NCBI GenBank assembly: GCA_031264715.1 | Contig: JAISDP010000080.1 | Span: 1-18,769, forward strand | Reading direction: 5' to 3' | From: Bacteroidales bacterium | GTDB taxonomy: Bacteria; Bacteroidota; Bacteroidia; Bacteroidales; UBA4181 | Length of the DNA stretch: 18,769 nucleotides | Shown here: positions 1 through 7,702 of the stretch, piece by piece | How positions within the stretch are numbered: the stretch's first letter is position 1 | Layout of the letters: every line of letters starts with the position of its first letter | Made by a program: the position numbers and the translations under genes | Notes under the pieces: generated by a model | The model's database searches: none | Told to the model about the DNA's origin: nothing | Seen by the model: the letters and a program-made list of their open reading frames with translations, nothing else

Positions 1-588
1 CAGGTAGGCTAACGCAAAGGCCCGGAGCAGGGGCACCCCGAATACCGGAATATTCAACTTCTGCGCCACACTGATATACAGGATCGCCAAACCGAGATGG
101 TTTCCCTTCCGGGTACGCAAGACGTTATTGATCAATACATTATTAATGGAGATAATGCTGCCGGTATCGCCCTTTATGCCGTATTTCCCGAACAACACGC
201 GGTTGATTGCCCCAACCTGTTCCCGGGGAGTCATATCGTCGTGCAGTTCCAGCCATACATCCTTGGCAATACCGTCAATCGCTTTATCTGCTTCGGCAAA
301 TGGCAGGTCGGGATATTGATAGGTAGCCACTAACCAAGCGCCTTCGAGGATTTCAGCAATTTTGCCCCGCCATTCCATGAGCCTTTTCGCAAGCTTGTTG
401 AGGCGTGCCCGGTGTATCAACCAATTCAAGCGTGATATGACGGTTTCGTTATCCGCTTGCTGCCACAAACATTCCAACACGGGAATTATTTCGGCATCAA
501 GCGTCAGCGAACCGGCCACCGCCTTGAAAGTGTCTTTATCAGGATCTTTCAACAGAGACAATAAAGCCTCTGAATTTCTTTTATCCAT
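1..588 (-). CDS. SirB1/transglutaminase-like family protein, truncated by the window edge
   Basis: The reading frame opens at an ATG at 588 and runs without a stop for 196 codons to the window edge, so the C-terminus is missing. The protein begins MDKRNSEALLSLLKDPDKD, has a helical N-terminal half, and then the segment NNVLRTRKGNHLGLAILYIS followed by VAQKLNIPVFGVPLL. That segment matches the SirB1_N/transglutaminase-like family, where a NxVLxxRxGxPxxL-type motif precedes a VARRLGLPVxGV stretch. The biochemical role of this family is poorly defined and I infer no substrate. The gene lies 50 bp downstream of the EF-G-like gene on the same strand with no promoter visible between them, so the two are probably co-transcribed. 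The family call is fairly firm; the full length is unknown. Confidence 0.8.
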   Translation of the reverse strand, partial: MDKRNSEALLSLLKDPDKDTFKAVAGSLTLDAEIIPVLECLWQQADNETVISRLNWLIHRARLNKLAKRLMEWRGKIAEILEGAWLVATYQYPDLPFAEADKAIDGIAKDVWLELHDDMTPREQVGAINRVLFGKYGIKGDTGSIISINNVLINNVLRTRKGNHLGLAILYISVAQKLNIPVFGVPLLRAFALAYL

Positions 589-638
589 GGATCAAAACAA
601 TTTCAGGTTTTGGGTTGGCAAAACTCGAACCCCGAAAC

Positions 639-2792
639 TTATTCATCCTTTTCTTCGGCGGCGAATACCTCAATCAGTTTGGTCTGTATATCGCCCGGAA
701 CCTGGGCATATTCGGCAAACTTCATCGAATACATGGCGCGTCCTCCGGTGATGGAGCTCAACGCGGTAGAGTAACGGTTCATCTCGGCCAGCGGTACGCG
801 TGCTGTGATTTTTTCGAAACCTTTCTCGCTGCTCATTCCCTGTACCACAGCGCGGCGGGTTTGCAGGTCGCTCATCACGTCGCCCATACGATCGGCCGGA
901 ACCCATACTTCTACATTGTAGATCGGTTCCATGATCTTCGGACCGGCATTCTTGAACGCTTCTCTAAAGGCGTTACGCCCGGCTAAGCGGAACGAAATTT
1001 CGTTGGAATCAACCGGGTGCATCTTGCCGTCGTACACGGTTACACGGATGTCGCGGGCATACGAGCCGGTGAGCGGGCCTTCTTCCATCTTTTCCATGAT
1101 CCCCTTGAGGATGGCCGGCATGAACCGCGCATCGATGCTGCCACCGACGATACTGTTGTAATACACCAGCTTGCCGCCCCAAGGCATATCGTATTCTTCC
1201 TTGTCGCGCACCGAAATCTTGAATTCCTTGCCGTTGATCTTGTACATGGCAGGATCGGGCATACCTTCCGCGTACGGCTCGATGACCATGTGCACTTCGC
1301 CGAACTGACCTGCGCCACCCGACTGTTTCTTGTGGCGGTAGTCGGCTTGGGCTATCCTGGTGATGGTTTCGCGGTATGGGATTTTGGGCGTGATATATTC
1401 GGCGGCAATCTTGAAGATGTTGTCCAGATGCCACTTAACGATATTCAGATGGTATTCGCCCTGACCCGAAATAATCGTCTGTTTCAGTTCCTTCGAATAT
1501 TCCACGCAGATGGTGGGATCTTCCATATAAAGACGTTGCAGCGCTTCGTTCAGCTTTTCTTCGTCGCTTTCGTTCACTGCCTTAATAGCTGTGCGGAACT
1601 TCGGTTCGGGGAAATCGATCTTCGCAAACACCACGTTGTTGCCCGGCGCCGCTAATGTTTGTCCGGTACGTGCGCTTTTCAGCTTCACTGTTTGTCCAAT
1701 ATCGCCGGCAGTGAGTTTGGGAACTTTGGTACGGTTCTTACCCGCAACTGCGAACAACTGCGAAATTCGGTCCTTGTTGCCGGTCTTGTTATTCACCACG
1801 TCCATACCTTCGGTAATCTCGCCCGACATCACCTTGAAATAGTTGACTTCGCCCAAATGCTGTTCAATGGCCGATTTGAATATAAATGCCGATGCGGGGC
1901 TTGCTGCATCGCATTTCACGGGATTACCGCTAACGGTATCAACCGGCGGGGGAACATCGTTCGGCGAGGGAAACACGCGTGTGAAAAATTCCATCATGCG
2001 CCCTACGCCGTAATTTTTCTTTGCCGAAACGCAAACTACCGGGATAATGCCGCGCTGGATCAAGCCCACGGTGATGCCTCGGCGCATCTCGTCCTCGGTA
2101 AGCGAACCTTTGTCGAAGAAGATTTCCATCAAACCTTCGTCATTTTCGGCAGCTTTTTCGATCAGTTCAGCGCGGAGTTCCTCGGCACGGTCTTTCTGAT
2201 CGGCAGGCACTTCGCTGATCTCCAGTTTACCGCCCGCATAGCAGTATTTCTTCATCAATAATACATCGATAAACGAATCGAATGAAGTTCCCTCGTTGAG
2301 CGGGTATTGAATGATCGTTACATTCTTTCCCAAACGCTCGGTTGCATCTTCGATCACCTTGTCGAAACTTGCTTTTTCGTGATCCAGCTGGTTCACAACG
2401 ATCACGGCGCCTTTCTTTGCTTTTTCCAGGTAACGGCTGTGTATCTCGGTTCCTACCTCGATGCCGTTCTGTGCATTGATTACCAGCACGCCGATATCGG
2501 TCACCGACAGTGCAGCCGCTACGCCATTGATAAAATCGTCGGAACCCGAGGGGTCGATAAAATTGAGCTTTTTGTCGTTGATCTCGGCATAGAGCACCGT
2601 AGCGTATACCGAACTGCCGTTTTCGCGCTCAATGTCGCTATAATCCGACACGGTATTCTTGTTCTCAACTTCGCCCCGGCGCTCGATCACTTTGCCCTCG
2701 AATAGCATCGCTTCCGCTAATGTGGTTTTACCGGAACCGGTATTTCCCAAAAGCGTAAAGTTTTTGATTTGGTTGGTATTATATACTTTCAT
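639..2792 (-). CDS. fusA2: Elongation factor G paralog (EF-G2 type) with altered GTPase motifs
   Basis: This 717-residue protein has the full EF-G layout: a G domain at roughly 1-280, domain II with a GQT(V)KLKSARTGQTL stretch, domain III, domain IV opening with HKKQSGGAGQFGEV, and domain V with EPIYNVEVWVP and VPLAEMNRYSTAL. The G motifs differ from canonical EF-G. The P-loop is GNTGSGKT (16-23) instead of AHIDAGKT. G2 reads ENGSSV where EF-G has ERGITI. G3 reads DPSGSDDF (80-87) instead of DTPGHVDF, so Ser84 replaces the catalytic histidine. G4 is NQLD (134-137). A Bacteroides thetaiotaomicron EF-G paralog (EF-G2) is known to support translocation without hydrolysing GTP and to accumulate on carbon starvation; this protein is a good candidate for the same group. 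Translation on the ribosome in the cytoplasm is the expected role. The start ATG follows an AT-rich leader; no perfect -7 box is visible on this strand. Confidence 0.9.
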   Translation of the reverse strand: MKVYNTNQIKNFTLLGNTGSGKTTLAEAMLFEGKVIERRGEVENKNTVSDYSDIERENGSSVYATVLYAEINDKKLNFIDPSGSDDFINGVAAALSVTDIGVLVINAQNGIEVGTEIHSRYLEKAKKGAVIVVNQLDHEKASFDKVIEDATERLGKNVTIIQYPLNEGTSFDSFIDVLLMKKYCYAGGKLEISEVPADQKDRAEELRAELIEKAAENDEGLMEIFFDKGSLTEDEMRRGITVGLIQRGIIPVVCVSAKKNYGVGRMMEFFTRVFPSPNDVPPPVDTVSGNPVKCDAASPASAFIFKSAIEQHLGEVNYFKVMSGEITEGMDVVNNKTGNKDRISQLFAVAGKNRTKVPKLTAGDIGQTVKLKSARTGQTLAAPGNNVVFAKIDFPEPKFRTAIKAVNESDEEKLNEALQRLYMEDPTICVEYSKELKQTIISGQGEYHLNIVKWHLDNIFKIAAEYITPKIPYRETITRIAQADYRHKKQSGGAGQFGEVHMVIEPYAEGMPDPAMYKINGKEFKISVRDKEEYDMPWGGKLVYYNSIVGGSIDARFMPAILKGIMEKMEEGPLTGSYARDIRVTVYDGKMHPVDSNEISFRLAGRNAFREAFKNAGPKIMEPIYNVEVWVPADRMGDVMSDLQTRRAVVQGMSSEKGFEKITARVPLAEMNRYSTALSSITGGRAMYSMKFAEYAQVPGDIQTKLIEVFAAEEKDE

Positions 2793-2914
2793 AAGAAAAT
2801 AAATTTTTAAAGGTTGTTTAATTTGACAGGCACAATGTTATGAATAAATTTCAGTATTTACGCTTTTTCGAGCGATTTTTTTTGATTTATTAACGAAATT
2901 TTCCCTTTTCTCCG

Positions 2915-2922
2915 TATCTTTG
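2915..2922 (+). promoter_or_regulatory. Bacteroides-type -7 box for pyrI
   Basis: TATCTTTG matches the Bacteroidota -7 consensus TAnnTTTG exactly. It lies 86 bp upstream of the pyrI start, which gives a leader of roughly 80 nt. The -33 element is weak. The region 2793-3008 is a divergent intergenic stretch between the EF-G-like gene and pyrI and holds no pyrB or other gene. Confidence 0.6.
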
Positions 2923-3008
2923 GTGTCAGGAATATAAACAGTTGGTTGGTTTTATTCCTTTTGAAATAAATATTTTCAACCATAATATCCATGTAATTTT
3001 GATTTGAC

Positions 3009-3473
3009 ATGAGCGAATTGAAAAAAGGCGAGCTTGTGGTAAGCGCCATCAAAAACGGTACTGCTATCGACCGTATTCCACCGCAAAGCCTGTTCAAAGT
3101 AATTTCGATGCTGGGCCTGGAAAAGATCCATACGCAGATCACTTTCGGGAACAATCTCGACAGTAAGAAACTGGGGAAAAAGGCGATCATCAAAATCACC
3201 GACAAGTTTTTCGACGACGGTGAAATCAACAAAATCGCGTTGGTGGCGCCCGAAGCAAAGTTAAATACGATCCGCGACTACCAGGTGGTAGAAAAGCGCG
3301 AAGTAAAAGTGCCCGACGAAGTGACGGGTATCGCGAAATGCGTCAACCCCAAGTGTATCACCAACAACGAGCAAATCACCACCAAATTTTATGTCACTGC
3401 CAAAAAACCGGTTACACTTAAATGCCATTACTGTGAGAAAATGATTGAGCAGGAGCAAATGACGATCTTATAA
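3009..3473 (+). CDS. pyrI: Aspartate carbamoyltransferase regulatory chain PyrI
   Basis: PyrI binds the catalytic chain PyrB in aspartate transcarbamoylase and carries the allosteric nucleotide site that feeds back on pyrimidine synthesis. The 154-residue length is normal for the family. The N-terminal nucleotide-binding domain shows AIKNGTAIDRIPP (13-25) and FGNNLDSKKLGKKAIIKI. The C-terminal zinc domain has Cys111, Cys116, Cys139 and Cys142 (CX4C and CX2C), the same pattern as in E. coli PyrI. The position of the E. coli nucleotide-contacting His20 is Arg here (IDRIP instead of IDHIP), so effector preference could differ. In Bacteroides pyrB normally sits directly upstream; here pyrI starts its own unit behind a -7 box and the upstream gene is divergent EF-G. 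The PyrB partner must be encoded outside the window. Confidence 0.95.
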   Translation: MSELKKGELVVSAIKNGTAIDRIPPQSLFKVISMLGLEKIHTQITFGNNLDSKKLGKKAIIKITDKFFDDGEINKIALVAPEAKLNTIRDYQVVEKREVKVPDEVTGIAKCVNPKCITNNEQITTKFYVTAKKPVTLKCHYCEKMIEQEQMTIL

Positions 3474-3519
3474 TGGTGAATAATAAATGGTTCATAATGC
3501 GGATCAAGGGTTTTGATTG

Positions 3520-4011
3520 GTGATACGGGAAATTATACTTGACGAAGACATCCGGGCGAGCGTGCATGTCATCCGGGAATCGTTTGCAACCGTGGCCGCT
3601 GAATTTGGATTAACATTTGAGAATTGTCCATCGAATGCTGCGTTTGTTACAGAAGACGATTTGCGGAAGATGCGGGAAAAGGGGAGCGTCCTGTTCGGGC
3701 TTTTTGATGCAGTCGGTCAAACAGGATTTGTTGCCCTGAGAAAAGCCTCCGACGTGTTGTTTTATCTCGAGAAATTAGCTGTATTGCCCCTTGCCGGACA
3801 TTCCGGCCACGGAAAGCGCCTGGTGGATTTTTCAGCGGAATATGTGCGGAAAGCCGGTGGTCAAACCATTTCCATCGGAATCATCGACGAAAACACTCGT
3901 CTGAAAAGCTGGTACATCGACTGTGGTTTCCACGAAACTGAAATCAAACGCTTCCCTCATTTGCCATTTACTGTTTGTATCCTTGAAAAAAGTATAAAAT
4001 CCATCTCATGA
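3520..4011 (+). CDS. GNAT-family N-acetyltransferase
   Basis: The predicted protein of about 163 residues resembles the Gcn5-related acetyltransferase fold. The acetyl-CoA-binding motif A region reads YLEKLAVLPLAGHSGHGKRL, with the LAVLP beta strand followed by a GHSGHGK pyrophosphate loop and a helix. Further on, ENTRLKSWYIDCGFHETEI is the typical GNAT motif B, in which a residue pair after an Asn is followed by a Y/W helix and a GF turn. No ATG fits: an in-frame TGA lies at 3514, followed by TTG at 3517 and GTG at 3520. I chose GTG, which gives an MIREI start; TTG is the alternative. The acceptor substrate cannot be predicted. The stop overlaps the start of the next gene (ATGA), so the two are translationally coupled. 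Confidence 0.85.
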   Translation: MIREIILDEDIRASVHVIRESFATVAAEFGLTFENCPSNAAFVTEDDLRKMREKGSVLFGLFDAVGQTGFVALRKASDVLFYLEKLAVLPLAGHSGHGKRLVDFSAEYVRKAGGQTISIGIIDENTRLKSWYIDCGFHETEIKRFPHLPFTVCILEKSIKSIS

Positions 4012-4619
4012 AAATCCTTGCCATTGGAATGAATTACCCTTCGCATGTGAAGGAAATGAACAACATACTGTCGCCCGAACCGGTAATTTTCAGCAAGCCG
4101 GAGAGCGCGCTGTTGCTCAACAACAAACCCTTCTTCTATCCCGATTTTTCAACCGACATACAATACGAAACGGAAATCGTGGTAAAGATCGACCGTTTGG
4201 GAAAGAATATTGCACCGAAATTTGCCCACCGCTACTATTCCGAAATCACTGTCGGCATTGATTTTACGGCGCGCGATCTTCAAAAGCAATGCAAGGAGAA
4301 AGGCCATCCGTGGGAAATAGCCAAGGCTTTCGACAATTCGGCGCCTGTCGGCCGTATGGCGGTAAAAACCGCTCATCCCGACATACAGAACATCAATTTT
4401 CACCTGGACATCAACGGGACGACTGTACAGCAGGGCAATACAAAGGATATGATTTTTACGGTCGACCGGATCATTGCACATGCTTCCAGGTTTTTCACGC
4501 TCAAAAATGGAGATTTGATTTATACCGGCACACCGGACGGTGTCGGCCCTGTAAAGATCGGCGACCATTTGCAGGCCTACCTGGAAAACGAGTTAGTGCT
4601 GGATTTTAAAGTAAAATAG
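4008..4619 (+). CDS. Fumarylacetoacetate hydrolase (FAH) family protein
   Basis: This 203-residue protein is a short single-domain FAH-family enzyme of the FAHD1/YcgM type, metal-dependent enzymes that act on 2-oxo acids such as acylpyruvates or oxaloacetate. The metal ligands expected for the family are visible: Glu54 and Glu56 in IQYETEIVVKI and Asp85 in GIDFTARDLQ. Lys106 in AKAFDNSAPVG fits the conserved lysine, and the C-terminal GDLIYTGTPDGVGPVKIGD is the family signature. The real substrate (acylpyruvate hydrolysis, oxaloacetate decarboxylation or tautomerisation) cannot be told from sequence. Its start overlaps the stop of the GNAT gene. No terminator hairpin is visible in the 51 bp before the convergent lipoprotein gene. 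Confidence 0.92.
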   Translation: MKILAIGMNYPSHVKEMNNILSPEPVIFSKPESALLLNNKPFFYPDFSTDIQYETEIVVKIDRLGKNIAPKFAHRYYSEITVGIDFTARDLQKQCKEKGHPWEIAKAFDNSAPVGRMAVKTAHPDIQNINFHLDINGTTVQQGNTKDMIFTVDRIIAHASRFFTLKNGDLIYTGTPDGVGPVKIGDHLQAYLENELVLDFKVK

Positions 4620-4670
4620 TTTTTCAGGACACTGAGAACCGCAACAGATTGCTTTGCGCCTTTGCGGGCA

Positions 4671-5495
4671 TTATTCCCCTGCTTTGGGCTTGGTTTTCCG
4701 TGAGAATGGATTTTTGCGCGGCGAAGTCCCTTTTGTTTCACCGACTGACGAGGATGCTTTCTGTCGTTTCCCAGATTTTCCTTCCTGGTAGGAACTACCG
4801 CCTCCTTGCTGGGAATCGGAAGCCTTTACCCGGCTTTTCGACTTACCTTCGGCGTACGAGCCTCCACCACCCTGCTGCATATCCGACGGGCTATTGTATT
4901 TGGTTGCGCTGCCTTCCCGGTAGGCGCCGCCACCGCCATGCTGTTCATTTTTCGGATCAGGCTTTGAGAATGTCCGTTCCTTGGTCTTGACGTTTGTTAT
5001 GCGGTGTTCAGCGTTGTTCTTTTCGGCTTTTTTGAGGGTAGCAGCCATACGTTTCTTTACTTCTTTAGCCCGTCTTTTCTCGATCTTTTCAATATTGTCC
5101 ACAGGCCGGAACCAGCGCACCAGGAAAAACACCTTCTTCGTGCTGTGCCGCTCGTCCGATTCCTTCAAATGTTGATCCATGCGATCGCGTGTTTCCTGTG
5201 TCTGAAATGCGCGATGCCGGGTAATTCCATCCTTGTGGATTTTTTCGGCTTCCTTCTGTGCTTCTTCTTCCTGCTTTTTCTGTTTTGCTTCCGCTTTCTT
5301 TACTTCCCTGCTTTTCCAACTATCTCCGCCATATTTCTTCTCATGCTTTTCTATTTGCCTCATGCTGGCCGATTTTTTCGACCCTCCGCATGATGGAACC
5401 ATCACAGTTACCGTTCCCAACAATATCGCATATAACAATATTTTGTGGAAGTTTTTAAAAAACAGACGTATATATTTAACTAATCCAGAATACAT
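4671..5495 (-). CDS. Putative lipoprotein with charged coiled region and glycine-rich repeats
   Basis: I do not recognise a family for this 274-residue protein. The N-terminus has basic residues (KYIRLFFKNFHK), a hydrophobic run (about 19-34) and then VPSC with Cys36, which resembles a relaxed Bacteroidota lipobox. A lysine/glutamate-rich stretch (about 46-90) may be helical or coiled coil. A short hydrophobic KKVFFLVRWFRPV segment follows at about 120-132, then a second basic helical stretch. Residues 185-250 hold three 22-residue repeats, and the tail is basic. It is probably anchored on the periplasmic or outer-membrane side; its role is unknown. The gene is 82 bp downstream of the membrane-anchored hypothetical on the same strand and may belong to the same unit. 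ATG at 5495 is chosen because it supplies the full signal sequence. Confidence 0.7.
   Translation of the reverse strand: MYSGLVKYIRLFFKNFHKILLYAILLGTVTVMVPSCGGSKKSASMRQIEKHEKKYGGDSWKSREVKKAEAKQKKQEEEAQKEAEKIHKDGITRHRAFQTQETRDRMDQHLKESDERHSTKKVFFLVRWFRPVDNIEKIEKRRAKEVKKRMAATLKKAEKNNAEHRITNVKTKERTFSKPDPKNEQHGGGGAYREGSATKYNSPSDMQQGGGGSYAEGKSKSRVKASDSQQGGGSSYQEGKSGKRQKASSSVGETKGTSPRKNPFSRKTKPKAGE
4746..4943 (-). repeat. Three 66-bp in-frame repeats in the lipoprotein gene
   Basis: The repeats encode three 22-residue units at residues 185-206, 207-228 and 229-250. Each opens with QH/QQ, a run of three or four glycines, Ala or Ser, Tyr, one variable residue, then EG (GGGGAYREG, GGGGSYAEG, GGGSSYQEG). 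The exact 22-residue period, with diverged second halves, suggests old tandem duplication kept under selection for the glycine/tyrosine motif. Confidence 0.75.
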
Positions 5496-5577
5496 GAATA
5501 CATTTGATGTATCATTTTATTACGTTTTTAACCGGAAATAGTTACAAAATTGAATATCGATGATGAACCTCAAACTT

Positions 5578-6051
5578 TCAATACTTTCTATTCAGTATTT
5601 CGCTGGCAATGATAGCCTGGCGGATATCAAGTTCATATCCCTGCAATCCGGATGTATCCGTTTCTCCTTCACTGACGGGTATGGCAAATACCTCTTTTTC
5701 CGATTGATCCATCATTTGGTTCACCACCGGCTGATAGTAGTTTTTTCTGACAGACGTCTCGGGAATGACCTCTAATGACTGAGCTTCTTCAGGGTAAACT
5801 TTATCTTCGTACTCCTCCCGAATTTCAGCGGGTTGCAACATCCGTTTCAGCATCTCATCGAGCGTTTGAGGCGGCGCTTGCCTTGGTACAGGGCGCTCTT
5901 CTTCATCCTCATCGTAGGATTGAGGCGGACGAGGCGCCCTGTCTTGTTGCTGTTGCCGTTTGGCTTTCACATATTTTTCCAAGCCTCCGGCAAGCATCAA
6001 TACAGCAAATATAACGATGTACAGGATATCACCTATGTCTGCTTTCAACAT
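5578..6051 (-). CDS. Membrane-anchored hypothetical protein with conserved C-terminal helix
   Basis: This protein of about 157 residues has one N-terminal membrane segment (about 8-25, ILYIVIFAVLMLAGGL) followed by a basic KAKRQQQQ stretch, which suggests that the body lies in the cytoplasm. The middle is proline-rich and acidic and looks disordered (about 35-65). The C-terminus ends ELDIRQAIIASEILNRKY, which resembles the end of small hypothetical proteins that recur in Bacteroidales. I chose the ATG at 6051; a GTG one codon upstream would add a single residue. The gene starts 10 bp after the stop of the upstream barrel-like gene, so the two form an operon. No function can be assigned. Confidence 0.72.
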   Translation of the reverse strand: MLKADIGDILYIVIFAVLMLAGGLEKYVKAKRQQQQDRAPRPPQSYDEDEEERPVPRQAPPQTLDEMLKRMLQPAEIREEYEDKVYPEEAQSLEVIPETSVRKNYYQPVVNQMMDQSEKEVFAIPVSEGETDTSGLQGYELDIRQAIIASEILNRKY

Positions 6052-6061
6052 CACCTATTGA

Positions 6062-6613
6062 TTAATACGGGTAAAATGGGTCATACATGCTGTGGCGTCC
6101 GCCGTTGGAATATCCTACCCGTGCGCCCACGGTGATATTCGGGGTGATCCTGTAATCCACGCCGAAATGCACGGCTTCGCTCGGAACGCTGTAAGGTGTT
6201 GTTCTTCGCATTGGCGAGGGACTTGCGTCTTTCATCACCGAACCGTTGACACTCCAGCGCTCATTCAGGAGGTACACGCCTTCGGCAAAGATATACGCGC
6301 CGGTAACGATCTGCCGGAGCGAACCGCTTCCTCCATCAAGCTTCATCTGCGGAGGCATCGGGTTGTACTGTATCAGCCCGACGCCTGCATTGATAAAAAG
6401 CCGCGGCGCAGCTTGGAACGTGAGTTTGGGAGCTACATAAAATGCCGATCCGTAACGGGGCATCAACATGAAACCGGCATCCACCGAAGCGCCTGCATAA
6501 TGAGGCTTAAACTTCGGCGCTGGTGCAACCTGCTGCTGTTCTTCCGTTTGAGCCCAAAGCCCTGCGGAAAAACAGGCGCATACCAAAATGAAAACAATCT
6601 TTTTCATATCCAT
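6062..6613 (-). CDS. Small secreted protein, probable outer-membrane beta-barrel
   Basis: The 183-residue product begins with a clear signal peptide, MKKIVFILVCACFSAGLWAQ, cleaved after the alanine or glutamine. The mature part alternates short beta strands with turns: ASVDAGFMLMPRYGSAFYVA, PRLFINAGVGLIQYNP, IVTGAYIFAEGVYLLNERWS and ITPNITVGARVGYS. This fits a small 8-strand outer-membrane barrel or a related autotransported fold. It ends DPFYPY rather than the usual terminal Phe, so the barrel assignment is provisional. The gene has two possible starts, ATG at 6613 and ATG at 6607; the second directly precedes KKIV. It lies 75 bp downstream of floA on the same strand and 10 bp upstream of the membrane-anchored hypothetical gene. 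Confidence 0.75.
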   Translation of the reverse strand: MDMKKIVFILVCACFSAGLWAQTEEQQQVAPAPKFKPHYAGASVDAGFMLMPRYGSAFYVAPKLTFQAAPRLFINAGVGLIQYNPMPPQMKLDGGSGSLRQIVTGAYIFAEGVYLLNERWSVNGSVMKDASPSPMRRTTPYSVPSEAVHFGVDYRITPNITVGARVGYSNGGRHSMYDPFYPY

Positions 6614-6638
6614 ATGTTTCGATAAACTACCACATGAA

Positions 6639-6650
6639 GCCTGTCAGGTC
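6639..6650. repeat. Single GCCTGTCAGGTC core in the floA downstream spacer
   Basis: The 12-mer GCCTGTCAGGTC sits in the spacer between floA and the next gene. Its CCTGTCAGG core matches the palindromic arms of the hairpin element at 11831-11958. It may be a remnant of the same repeat family; one short match is weak evidence. A 5-bp hairpin at 6657-6671 follows but has no T-tract. Confidence 0.3.
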
Positions 6651-6688
6651 TTTTACGTTGCTTTACGCAACCCGAAACCCAAAACTTT

Positions 6689-7678
6689 TTATGAGCCTAC
6701 CGGTTTGTTCGGCCCGGTACCCGGTTTGGCTATGGATTCGCGCATAGTGGTATCGGCTTCAATATTCTTCATCCGGTAGTAATCCATGATACCGAGGTTT
6801 CCGTTGCGGAAGGCTTCGGCCATAGCCAAGGGCACTTCGGCTTCGGCTAAGGTCACTTTGGCGCGGGCGTCATGAATCTTGGCCTTGTTTTCCTGTTCAA
6901 GCGCAACAGCCATTGCACGCCGTTCTTCGGCACGGGCCTGGGCGATGTTTTTATCGGCATTGGCCTGATCCATCTGCAATTGTGCACCGATATTTTTTCC
7001 GACATCCACATCGGCGATGTCAATGGAAAGTATTTCAAAAGCTGTTCCGGAATCTAAACCTTTGTTAAGGACTACTTTGGAAATCGAATCGGGATTTTCG
7101 AGCACTTTTTTATGCGAGTCGGCCGAACCGATGGATGATACAATACCTTCGCCAACGCGGGCAAGGATGGTTTCTTCACCGGCGCCGCCCACTAATTGCT
7201 TGATGTTGGCGCGAACCGTTACACGGGCTTTGGCGATAAGCTGGATACCGTCTTTGGCAACAGCGGCTACGGGAGGCGTGTTGATCACCTTCGGGTTTAC
7301 CGACATCTGTACGGCTTCGAATACGTCACGCCCTGCAAGGTCGATGGCAGTGGCAGCCTTGAAATCAAGGGGAATATTAGCCTTGTCGGCCGAGATCAAT
7401 GCGTTGACCACTTTTTGCACATGGCCTCCAGCCAGGTAGTGCGCTTCCAGTTGGTCGGCGCTCAGGTTCAACCCGGCTTTCTTCGAGTTGATCATGGCAA
7501 TCACGATGATTGACGGCGGTACTTTCCGCCAGCGCATCAATATCAATTGCAGCAATGATATTTTCACTTGCGTGAGGATACACTGAAACCAGAGATTCAG
7601 CGGTACAAAATACAGGATGATCCATAAGAAGATGATCCCTACGACTAAAATAATGGCATATAAACCTATTCCTTCCAT
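6689..7678 (-). CDS. floA: Flotillin-like protein FloA
   Basis: FloA is a bacterial flotillin of the YqfA/UPF0365 family that organises functional membrane microdomains and affects membrane fluidity. The 329-residue length is standard. The N-terminal hydrophobic hairpin (about 4-34, YAIILVVGIIFLWIILYFVP) is followed by the SPFH/PHB-like part: IVIAMINSKKAGLNLSADQL, LEAHYLAGGHVQKVV and RVTVRANIKQLVGGAGEETI. The C-terminal alanine/glutamate-rich segment (ARAEERRAMAVALEQENKAK onward) is the flotillin coiled coil, and NGNLGIMDYYRMKNIEADT is the family's conserved end. It lies 24 bp downstream of nfeD, the usual partner gene, and is translated from the ATG of MEGIGLY. Confidence 0.96.
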   Translation of the reverse strand: MEGIGLYAIILVVGIIFLWIILYFVPLNLWFQCILTQVKISLLQLILMRWRKVPPSIIVIAMINSKKAGLNLSADQLEAHYLAGGHVQKVVNALISADKANIPLDFKAATAIDLAGRDVFEAVQMSVNPKVINTPPVAAVAKDGIQLIAKARVTVRANIKQLVGGAGEETILARVGEGIVSSIGSADSHKKVLENPDSISKVVLNKGLDSGTAFEILSIDIADVDVGKNIGAQLQMDQANADKNIAQARAEERRAMAVALEQENKAKIHDARAKVTLAEAEVPLAMAEAFRNGNLGIMDYYRMKNIEADTTMRESIAKPGTGPNKPVGS

Positions 7679-7702
7679 GAAAATGATTTTAACGGTTGTT
7701 AT

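Noticed and set aside
1017..1655. A 212-codon open frame on the plus strand
   Set aside because: It is antisense to the conserved EF-G-like gene and is explained by codon bias.
3472..3498. A direct repeat AATGGTnnATAAT before the GNAT gene
   Set aside because: It consists of only two short AT-rich copies and can be explained by low complexity.
6657..6671. A GTTGC/GCAAC hairpin after floA, considered as a terminator
   Set aside because: The stem is only 5 bp and no T-tract follows on the minus strand.
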